From the NCBI GenBank assembly GCA_030645645.1, contig JAUSNC010000030.1, forward strand, positions 1 through 9,309: a DNA stretch of 9,309 bases, read 5' to 3'. Below the pieces are notes generated by a model that was given only the letters and a program-made list of their open reading frames with translations, ran no database searches and had not been told where the DNA came from. Positions within the stretch are counted from its first letter, which is position 1. Every line of letters starts with the position of its first letter. Shown piece after piece: positions 1 through 5,976 of this stretch. The stretch is from Candidatus Parcubacteria bacterium (GTDB lineage Bacteria > Patescibacteriota > Minisyncoccia > Minisyncoccales > UBA6532). A program made the position numbers and the translations under genes.

Positions 1-10
1 ATGTTCAGAT

Positions 11-16
11 TGTCAA
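11..16 (-). promoter_or_regulatory. Possible -35 box downstream of holB
   Basis: Read on the minus strand, this hexamer is TTGACA, a perfect sigma70 -35 consensus. It lies 7 nt past the holB stop codon. A -10 box at normal spacing would fall outside the window, so the call cannot be completed here. It could mark the promoter of the next gene downstream or be a chance match in AT-rich DNA. Confidence 0.2.
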
Positions 17-23
17 TATTTTT

Positions 24-1001
24 TTAAAGTTCCATCATCAACATTTCCAAGGCCAGGCGCAGATTTACATTAGTGGTTGAAATAAGAAAATCTATCTTTT
101 GAATGAGTTTTAAGATTTTATTAATTTTCTCGTTTGAATAACCTTCTTTAAGCTGATCACTTTTAAGATTAGATAAAAAAATATTGCGAAATTGCCGCTG
201 CCATATCTCTAAAACTTCTCTCACATCCTTGGGATTATCCGCCAGGTCTTTTGCGTATTGGAATTTTAATGACAAACTGGTATTTCTCAACTTGTCCAAT
301 TTTACAATAATTTCATCCCGTAATCTTATTTTCTCAGGATTATTCAATAAATCAATCACTCTGCCAGGCCTGCCCCAGCAAATTTCGGATATCTCTTTTA
401 TCTCCTTCTCTTCCAGTTTGCCATTTTTTAAATAGCCTTCTATCTCTTGTTTTGAGACAGGGAAAAATTTCATACCTTCCAGCCTTGAACGCAGAGTGGC
501 AGAAAGCATTTCGGGATATTCGGTTATTAAAAAAAGAATGGCTGATCCGGACGGTTCTTCCAGTGTCTTTAACAGAGAATTCTGAGATTCCTTATTTAAT
601 AAATGGGCCTGATTGATTATTGCGGTTTTAAAATGAGAAATCTGGGGTTTTGAATTCAGAAAAACGGTTATTTCCCTCGCTTGCCCTATCTTTATCTCTT
701 TTCTGACGGATAAGCTTTTTTCCTTCTCCGGGTTTCTTTTGGAATTTGCCGGACCCTGAGGCTCAATTAATCTGAAATCCGGATGAATTCCTTTATTCAA
801 ACTGCGGCAACTGTCGCAAATCTGACAAGCCTCGCCTGTTTTTTTATCGTTAGCTTCACAATTAAGAGATTTTATAAATTCAAAAGCCAGAGTCTTCTTC
901 CCCAACTGATCCTGCCCCCAGAATAAAAAGGCATGGGACAATATTCCCAATTCCGCGGATTTTCGCAGTAACTGCCATTGCTTTTGATGGCCGATAAGCA
1001 T
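24..1001 (-). CDS. holB: DNA polymerase III delta' subunit (clamp loader)
   Basis: This 325-residue protein is the delta' subunit of the clamp-loader complex, which helps place the sliding clamp on DNA at replication forks. The AAA+ fold shows a Walker A-like loop at residues 29-37 (GQDQLGKKT), then a four-cysteine zinc module (C48, C59, C62, C65) as in delta' and gamma/tau subunits. The family signature NSLLKTLEEP is at residues 141-150. The Walker B position reads N130-Q-A-H instead of DEAx, and the arginine-finger motif reads SRL (172-174) instead of SRC, so it is probably a structural rather than ATP-hydrolysing subunit. A charged segment at about 82-104 is probably a flexible insertion. 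The ATG follows the mreB stop after one nucleotide, with no visible Shine-Dalgarno site, so translation is probably coupled to mreB. DnaX is the main alternative; the short length and degenerate ATP site favour HolB. Confidence 0.9.
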   Translation of the reverse strand: MLIGHQKQWQLLRKSAELGILSHAFLFWGQDQLGKKTLAFEFIKSLNCEANDKKTGEACQICDSCRSLNKGIHPDFRLIEPQGPANSKRNPEKEKSLSVRKEIKIGQAREITVFLNSKPQISHFKTAIINQAHLLNKESQNSLLKTLEEPSGSAILFLITEYPEMLSATLRSRLEGMKFFPVSKQEIEGYLKNGKLEEKEIKEISEICWGRPGRVIDLLNNPEKIRLRDEIIVKLDKLRNTSLSLKFQYAKDLADNPKDVREVLEIWQRQFRNIFLSNLKSDQLKEGYSNEKINKILKLIQKIDFLISTTNVNLRLALEMLMMEL

Positions 1002-1002
1002 A

Positions 1003-2016
1003 TTATTTTTTAGACATTATGCTTCTCTTATAAGCGGAGAGGTTTTCCAAAACCATGCCGGTTCCTTTGGCTACACAGAGTAGAGGATCTTCCGCCACAA
1101 AACAAGGGACGCCGGTGGCTTGAGATATTAATTCATTAATATTGCGCAAAAGAGCGCCGCCGCCGGAAACCACCATTCCTTTATCCATAATATCGGCAGA
1201 AAGCTCAGGAGGAGTATCTCTCAGAACCTGTTTTATTGTCTGTGTAATCTCGCTTAAAGATTCCGAGATTGCTCCGCAGACTTCATTTGAAGAAACCTTA
1301 ATGTCTTTTGGAAGCCCCAGTACAAGATCGCGTCCGCGAACTGTGATAGTATTATTTTCTTTTTCCGGCAAAGCGGTCCCGATTTTAATTTTAATCTCCT
1401 CTGCGGTCTGATCTCCTACTGCAAGATTATGCCTCTTTTTAATATAATCCATTATTGCAAAATCCATTTTATCGCCTCCGACCCTTACAGAACTTGAAGT
1501 AACAATTCCGCCCAAAGAAATAACAGCCACTTCGGAAGTTCCTCCCCCTATATCAACAATAAGATGACCTGAGCAATCATTGATTGGAATGCCTGCGCCT
1601 ATAGCCGCCAAAATAGGCTCTTTGGCCACATAAGCCTCCTTAGCTCCCGCTCCCATTGCAGCTTCAATTACCGCTCTCCTTTCAGTAGAAGTTATGCCGC
1701 CGGGGACGGCAATTACCAATTCAGGCTTTAAAAACTTAAAAGGCCCTATTGTCTTATTAATGAAATACTTCAGCATAGCCTGAGTTACTCTAAAATCCGC
1801 AATAACTCCGTCTTTTAACGGCCTATAAACTCTTATAGTATCCGGCGTTCTGCCTATCATTTCTTTAGCTGCCCGGCCTACAGCCAAAATCCTATTCTCT
1901 TCTAAAGAAACCGCTACAACGGAAGGCTCCTGTAAAACAACTCCTTTACCGGGTATATAAACCAGGGAATTACAGGTGCCAAGATCTATGCCTATTTTTC
2001 TTGAAAATATATTCAT
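1003..2016 (-). CDS. mreB: Rod shape-determining protein MreB
   Basis: MreB is a bacterial actin homologue that forms ATP-dependent filaments under the cytoplasmic membrane and directs peptidoglycan synthesis. At 337 residues it matches the usual family length. The actin-fold ATP-binding elements are all visible: phosphate-1 loop DLGTCNS (11-17), VAVPGG (102-107), the AKEP stretch with the probable catalytic Glu133, phosphate-2 loop DIGGGT (155-160) and the adenosine motif VVSGGGALL (282-290). In phosphate-1 a Cys replaces the common Ala (DLGTCN versus DLGTAN), a mild variation. The ATG is 2 nt after the murA stop and holB follows after 1 nt, so it sits inside a tight murA-mreB-holB unit. No mreC, mreD, rodA or pbp2 gene is in this window. 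It suggests the cell can be rod-shaped and builds its own wall. Confidence 0.97.
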   Translation of the reverse strand: MNIFSRKIGIDLGTCNSLVYIPGKGVVLQEPSVVAVSLEENRILAVGRAAKEMIGRTPDTIRVYRPLKDGVIADFRVTQAMLKYFINKTIGPFKFLKPELVIAVPGGITSTERRAVIEAAMGAGAKEAYVAKEPILAAIGAGIPINDCSGHLIVDIGGGTSEVAVISLGGIVTSSSVRVGGDKMDFAIMDYIKKRHNLAVGDQTAEEIKIKIGTALPEKENNTITVRGRDLVLGLPKDIKVSSNEVCGAISESLSEITQTIKQVLRDTPPELSADIMDKGMVVSGGGALLRNINELISQATGVPCFVAEDPLLCVAKGTGMVLENLSAYKRSIMSKK

Positions 2017-2018
2017 AT

Positions 2019-3299
2019 CTATTTATCTTTCACTCTTTTTATATCGGCTCCTATTTTTTGCAGCCTTTCTTCTATCTTTTCGTATCCCCTGTCAATCTGA
2101 TAAATATTATCTACTACCGTTCTTCCTTTTGCTATTAATCCGGCAACTATTAAAGCGGCTCCTCCTCTTAAATCAAATGTTCCCAATTCTCTGCCGTAAA
2201 GCTGGGTGGGCCCGTTTATGATCGCCCGATGGGGATCTGCAAAGTATATTTCAGCTCCCATCTTATTCAATTCTTCAAGATATTTCAACCTCCCTTCGTA
2301 AAGAGGATCATGAATCAAAGTGGATCCTTTAGTTAAAGTAGCCAGTACTCCAAAAGCCGATTGCAGGTCAGTGGGTAATCCTGGATACGGCAAGCTTTGA
2401 ATTTTATCTATTTTCAGATATTTCCAGGGTTTAACTAGTATGGCGCTTCTGCCGTGAATATTTGAAATCTCAAAAGGCAAACCGATATTTTTAAGTTTAT
2501 GCAGGAAGAATTCTAAATACTCTATTTCAACATTTTTTACCAAAACATTTCCTCTGGTTGCTGCCGCCATCAGTATGAAAGTTCCTGCTTCAATAGGATC
2601 GTACATTAATTTATGCCTTACTCCTTTTAATTTCTTCCTGCCTTTTATTATTATTGTATGTGTTCCCGCGCCTTTTATCTTCACTCCCATTTTCCTTAAA
2701 AATTTAGCCAATTCCTGAACCTGATAATCTGCATCTGCTATTTTTATAACTGTTGTTACTGGTATTGAACTTGCGAATAATAGAACGTTTTCTGTTGTTG
2801 TTACGCTGAATTCGTCCAATATTATTTTCCGGTCTTTTGGTTTTTCCTTAATTTCAAATTCAAAGTGATTATTATGAGGAATAATTTTGACTCCTAATTG
2901 CCTGAATGCATTAAGGTGAGTATTAATTGGCCTTGCCCCTATTATGCATCCGCCCGGCTGCGGCAGATTCAATTTTCCGAATCTGGCCAAAATTGGCCCC
3001 ACCAGCAAAACAGATCCCCGGAATATTTTAACCAAATCGCTCCTTATCATTGAAGGATTTAAATTCTTAGCTTTAATTTTTACTTTTCTCTCGCCTATCC
3101 ACGAAACCTCGGCGCCCATTTCTTTTACGATTTCTAATAATCTGAAAACATCTTCAATAAGAGGAAGATTATCAATAACGCATTCTTCCTTAGTCAATAA
3201 AGAAGCGACTATCAAAGGAAAAGCGGCGTTTTTTGCGCCTTTGACTTCTATTTCTCCTTCAAGTGGTTTACCTCCGTTTATAATAAATTTTTCTGACAT
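2019..3299 (-). CDS. murA: UDP-N-acetylglucosamine 1-carboxyvinyltransferase (MurA)
   Basis: MurA transfers enolpyruvate from PEP to UDP-GlcNAc, the first committed step of peptidoglycan synthesis, in the cytoplasm. The 426 residues match the family length and the inside-out alpha/beta barrel repeats. Active-site landmarks are Lys23-Asn24 (GAKNAA), Arg94, the catalytic loop PGGC(118)IIGARP with Cys118 and Arg123, Asp311 in GLPTDLQ and Arg404 in DRGYEKIE. Cys118 is the residue alkylated by fosfomycin in other MurA proteins, so this enzyme should be of the fosfomycin-sensitive type; variants with Asp there are resistant. The gene ends in TAG, 2 nt before mreB. A 134-nt gap upstream carries a sigma70-like promoter, and the predicted leader is about 60 nt. 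No Shine-Dalgarno site precedes the ATG, whose upstream bases read CACATATCA. Confidence 0.97.
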   Translation of the reverse strand: MSEKFIINGGKPLEGEIEVKGAKNAAFPLIVASLLTKEECVIDNLPLIEDVFRLLEIVKEMGAEVSWIGERKVKIKAKNLNPSMIRSDLVKIFRGSVLLVGPILARFGKLNLPQPGGCIIGARPINTHLNAFRQLGVKIIPHNNHFEFEIKEKPKDRKIILDEFSVTTTENVLLFASSIPVTTVIKIADADYQVQELAKFLRKMGVKIKGAGTHTIIIKGRKKLKGVRHKLMYDPIEAGTFILMAAATRGNVLVKNVEIEYLEFFLHKLKNIGLPFEISNIHGRSAILVKPWKYLKIDKIQSLPYPGLPTDLQSAFGVLATLTKGSTLIHDPLYEGRLKYLEELNKMGAEIYFADPHRAIINGPTQLYGRELGTFDLRGGAALIVAGLIAKGRTVVDNIYQIDRGYEKIEERLQKIGADIKRVKDK

Positions 3300-3365
3300 T
3301 GATATGTGGAATTATGAAAAAAATACGCTAAAAACTAAGCTAGAAGCATTGAAAATCTCTGATTC

Positions 3366-3394
3366 ATTCTAGTTTAAAATGCCTAATTTTGCAA
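3366..3394 (-). promoter_or_regulatory. Sigma70-like promoter for murA-mreB-holB
   Basis: On the minus strand TTGCAA (3394-3389, 4 of 6 to the -35 consensus) is followed by exactly 17 nt and TAGAAT (3371-3366, 5 of 6 to TATAAT). Transcription would start near 3359, leaving a leader of about 60 nt before the murA ATG. It lies in the longest gap of the window. The same architecture and the identical -10 hexamer recur before the glycosyltransferase gene. Confidence 0.55.
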
Positions 3395-3400
3395 TTTTAG
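3383..3400 (-). promoter_or_regulatory. Dyad-symmetric, operator-like site on the murA -35 box
   Basis: The 18 bases read CTAA-AA-TTGCAA-AA-TTAG on the minus strand. Seven of nine base pairs are symmetric; only the two AA/AA blocks break the dyad. The centre TTGCAA is itself palindromic and is the proposed -35 box. A dimeric regulator bound here would cover the promoter. In DNA this AT-rich, such a dyad could also arise by chance. Confidence 0.3.
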
Positions 3401-3429
3401 AAAACAAAAGCCGTCGTTAAGAATGGCGG
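3401..3429 (-). terminator. Weak terminator-like hairpin after the PP2C gene
   Basis: Four nucleotides after the phosphatase stop codon, the minus strand shows CCGCC...GACGG with three outer GC pairs, internal mismatches and a small TT/AA inner stem, followed by CTTTTGTTTT. The stem is imperfect, so termination may be partial. Its place just before the murA promoter fits the end of a transcription unit. Confidence 0.3.
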
Positions 3430-3433
3430 AATT

Positions 3434-4303
3434 TTAGATTGTTATAGGATTGTAATCTATCGCTATCAGCGTTCTGTCTGTTCCGAATTTCTGAAAATCT
3501 TCTCTTGCTTTCTGAATGCTTAATTCATATAAAGCGTTATTGTCCTTTCTTCGTATAATTTCAAGAAATTCCGGAAATTGAAAGTACGGGAAAAAGCCGT
3601 CCGAATAGAAAATAATCAGATCTCCCAATTCAGGCCGAAGAGACTCTATAATATAATGATGTTTTACCCCTTCTTCTCCGGAAAATGATCCGTAACCAGG
3701 CCCGGAGATATTATTCCTGAATTCTTTATGTAATATCTTCGTTTTTTCAGCTTCCGTTTTTTCTTCCCAATTCGGATACTGCCCGGGAGCTATTATATTA
3801 TTTATAGGAGCAACTTGATTTGTCGTCAGAAATTTCAGATTGTTATTCTTGTCAAAAACCGCCATTCCACAGTCGCCTACATAACCGTAATACAGAACTC
3901 CCTGAAGTATAAATCCCACTATTCCGACTGTGTCAAAATAATCATAAACGAAATAGTCTAATTTATCGGTTATTCCTTCATTTTTGTTTAAATCTTTAAT
4001 TCTGGAATTTACCAGATCAAATGATTCTCCAATTAATTTCTTTATTTCTTCTTCTTTAACCCCTTGATTATTCTTTACCGCCTGTAATTTATTCTCAAGG
4101 AATTCTAAAGCCGTATAGCATAAAATCTGTGCAGCAGCCCTTGCTCCCGCAGGAAAGGCGTATCCCCCTGAAGGAAAATGAGCTTGGCTTACTCCGTCTG
4201 CTAAAATAAAAAGCGGAAAAACATCGCTTATAAGGTAAAAATCCTCGTTGGGTTTCCTGTCAAATTTTATAAAATCCGTAAAACTGGCAAAAAATGGTTT
4301 CAT
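3434..4303 (-). CDS. PP2C-family (PPM) protein phosphatase
   Basis: This 289-residue protein has the metal-binding motifs of PPM/PP2C phosphatases, which remove phosphate from Ser/Thr (sometimes Arg) residues using two metal ions. In order: RKPNED (16-21, with Glu20-Asp21), ADGVSQ (Asp36-Gly37), GYVGDCG (140-146, the usual VGDS block), YSDGFF (Asp235-Gly236) and TDRT (Asp276, usually DN). All expected metal ligands are present, so it should be active. A stretch at 166-210 between the VGD and SDG motifs matches the flap and substrate-side region. There is no signal peptide or membrane segment, so it is cytoplasmic. The ATG is 15 nt after the htrA stop with no Shine-Dalgarno site. No Ser/Thr kinase is in the window, so substrate and partner are unknown. 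A PrpC-like role is possible, but this is a distant member and no symbol is given. Confidence 0.85.
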   Translation of the reverse strand: MKPFFASFTDFIKFDRKPNEDFYLISDVFPLFILADGVSQAHFPSGGYAFPAGARAAAQILCYTALEFLENKLQAVKNNQGVKEEEIKKLIGESFDLVNSRIKDLNKNEGITDKLDYFVYDYFDTVGIVGFILQGVLYYGYVGDCGMAVFDKNNNLKFLTTNQVAPINNIIAPGQYPNWEEKTEAEKTKILHKEFRNNISGPGYGSFSGEEGVKHHYIIESLRPELGDLIIFYSDGFFPYFQFPEFLEIIRRKDNNALYELSIQKAREDFQKFGTDRTLIAIDYNPITI

Positions 4304-4318
4304 TTGATTTGATGTTAA

Positions 4319-5584
4319 TTATTCGCTTTTTTCCCCTAATATAATTTCAACTGTCTTTTCTTCTTTATTACGGATGATTTTTAAACTTTCTTCGTCACCG
4401 GGCATATAATTTTGAATTATCTTTGATAATTTATTTTCTAAAGTGACTTTCTGCCCGTCAAATTCCAAAATTATATCGTCCCGTTTGAGTCCTGCTTTTT
4501 CCGCCGGAGAATCAGGCAATATGGCTATATCAGTCTTTTCGCCGTTTGCACTTCTGCCAATCCAAGCGCCCTGATCGGATGGCAAATCAAAACTCTTTTG
4601 AAGATCTTCCGTTATAAGGGTGTAATAAACTCCGATAAAAGGATAAACTATCTTTCCGAATAATTTCACCTGTTCAACATCCCTTTTCACCCTATTAACA
4701 GGTATTGCAAAACCAATGCTTTGAGCGCCTATTACCGTAGCCGTATTTATTCCAACCACTTCTCCTTTTAAATTCAACAAAGGACCGCCGGAATTCCCCT
4801 GATTGATGGCGGCGTCAGTTTGAATAACATCATCAATGGTCTCAATAAAATCACCCTGGCCTTCGGCTGTTATTGTTCTACCAAGGCCGGAAACTACTCC
4901 GACTGAAACGGTATTTTTAAATTCTCCCAGAGCATTGCCGATGGCGATTACAGTCTGGCCTATTTGCACTTTTGAAGAATCACCGAGCTTAACCTTCGGA
5001 AAAGGCGTTTCTAATAAATCTTCAATTTTTATAACGGCCAAATCCTGTATAGGATCCCTTGCCAGCACTTCTGCCCCGAACTTCCTCCCATCGTTGGTAT
5101 AAACGGTATAATCGGCCTCTTCATCCAGGACTACATGCTTATTAGTTATAATCATCCCGTCTTCAGAAACAATAAATCCGGTGCCCCCGCCAATCTCCTT
5201 CTTTTCGGTTCCTTTTTGGCGTACCTGCGGGATTTGGAATTCAAAAGGAAATCCTTCAAAAGGACTCGTATAATACTGTTCAAAAATAGGGACATCTTTT
5301 GTAATAATAATACTTACGACTGCAGGAGAATATTTCTTAACCGCATCAACAACAGCCTCTTCTTGTGTAATAGGAAGATTATACTCTGAATCTTCCGCAA
5401 CCGGGATTTCAGGTAAATCAATCTGTAAAACGCTTAATAATTCGGCAGTTCTGGAATAATAATAGGTTGCCATAAAAAATCCTCCGATGCCTCCGGCAAA
5501 GATAGCGCCAATACTTAAAGAAATAAGTATTGGGAATTTCCAATTCTTTATATATTTCCTGATTTTAATTTTATTTTTTCTCAC
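4319..5584 (-). CDS. htrA: Membrane-anchored HtrA/DegP-type serine protease with one PDZ domain
   Basis: This 421-residue HtrA-family protease should act outside the cytoplasmic membrane on misfolded or regulatory envelope proteins. A very basic N-terminus (RKNKIKIRKYIKNWK) precedes one membrane segment at about 17-40, giving an N-in anchor without a clear cleavage site. The trypsin-like domain spans roughly 80-305, with His150 (TNKHVV), Asp181 (QDLAVI) and Ser265 (GNSGGP). One PDZ domain follows at about 315-415. One PDZ plus an anchor resembles DegS or Gram-positive HtrA more than the two-PDZ DegP. An aromatic- and proline-rich loop at 99-121 precedes the protease core. I see no cysteine. 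The start is GTG at 5584, inside iscU (14-nt overlap). The next in-frame Met, at residue 38, would remove the anchor, so GTG is preferred. Translation is probably coupled to iscU. Confidence 0.93.
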   Translation of the reverse strand: MRKNKIKIRKYIKNWKFPILISLSIGAIFAGGIGGFFMATYYYSRTAELLSVLQIDLPEIPVAEDSEYNLPITQEEAVVDAVKKYSPAVVSIIITKDVPIFEQYYTSPFEGFPFEFQIPQVRQKGTEKKEIGGGTGFIVSEDGMIITNKHVVLDEEADYTVYTNDGRKFGAEVLARDPIQDLAVIKIEDLLETPFPKVKLGDSSKVQIGQTVIAIGNALGEFKNTVSVGVVSGLGRTITAEGQGDFIETIDDVIQTDAAINQGNSGGPLLNLKGEVVGINTATVIGAQSIGFAIPVNRVKRDVEQVKLFGKIVYPFIGVYYTLITEDLQKSFDLPSDQGAWIGRSANGEKTDIAILPDSPAEKAGLKRDDIILEFDGQKVTLENKLSKIIQNYMPGDEESLKIIRNKEEKTVEIILGEKSE

Positions 5585-5972
5585 TTTTTTTCTTATAATC
5601 TTCTATTGCTGCTTTCAGTCCTTGTTGAGCTAAAACACAGCAGTGAAGTTTCACTGATGGAACTGAACCAAGGGCTTTTGCGACATCGCTATATCCCACC
5701 TTTAAGGCTTTATTAAAAGTCTTGCCTTTGACCAGATCAGCAATCATATCTGAAGTGGCAATGGCCGCCGCGCATCCTAAAGTATGAAATTTCACATCTT
5801 TAATTATTTCTTTGTTTTTTTTCTTTTCCACTTTAATATCCAATTTCATAATATCGCCGCACCTCGGATTTCCCACTTTACCTGTGCCGTCGGCATTCTT
5901 AATGCGGCCAAGATTTTTTGGATGCAGAAAACGCTTTACGACTTCTTTTGAATAATAAGGCTGGTTTGTCAT
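5571..5972 (-). CDS. iscU: Fe-S cluster assembly scaffold IscU/NifU-N
   Basis: IscU is the cytoplasmic scaffold on which sulfur from IscS and iron build [2Fe-2S] or [4Fe-4S] clusters. The 133 residues cover one complete domain, close to the usual 125-130. The ligands are in place: Cys38 and Asp40 (NPRCGD), Cys67 (TLGCAAAIA), His110 and Cys111 (LHCCVLA). An extra Cys112 sits where many IscU proteins have Ser. The segment before His110 reads VPSVK, while the HscA-binding motif of proteobacterial IscU is LPPVK, so dependence on an Hsc chaperone is doubtful. There is no C-terminal NifU domain. The gene starts 4 nt after iscS, and its last codons (KKSEKK) overlap the htrA start. IscA, HscA, HscB, ferredoxin and IscR are absent from the window. 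SufU is an alternative, but the neighbouring NifS/IscS-type desulfurase favours IscU. Confidence 0.93.
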   Translation of the reverse strand: MTNQPYYSKEVVKRFLHPKNLGRIKNADGTGKVGNPRCGDIMKLDIKVEKKKNKEIIKDVKFHTLGCAAAIATSDMIADLVKGKTFNKALKVGYSDVAKALGSVPSVKLHCCVLAQQGLKAAIEDYKKKSEKK

Positions 5973-5976
5973 AAAT

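Larger units (their letters stand above)
3300..3433. other. Longest intergenic gap (134 nt)
   Basis: This gap separates the PP2C gene from murA. It holds, in minus-strand order, a weak hairpin with a T-rich tail, the dyad with the -35 box, the TAGAAT -10 box and an AT-rich leader of about 60 nt. I see no small reading frame with a credible start and no recognisable riboswitch. A GCTTCTAGC stretch in the leader pairs over only three bases. Confidence 0.6.

Noticed and set aside
3300..3360. Riboswitch or other structured leader upstream of murA
   Set aside because: The leader is short and AT-rich; the only inverted repeat I found (GCT/AGC) is three base pairs. No known riboswitch core is visible.
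2944..3372. Plus-strand open frame of 142 codons opposite the start of murA and the gap
   Set aside because: It is antisense to a complete, motif-perfect MurA and shows no recognisable domain. Its composition is what the murA codons would produce on the opposite strand.
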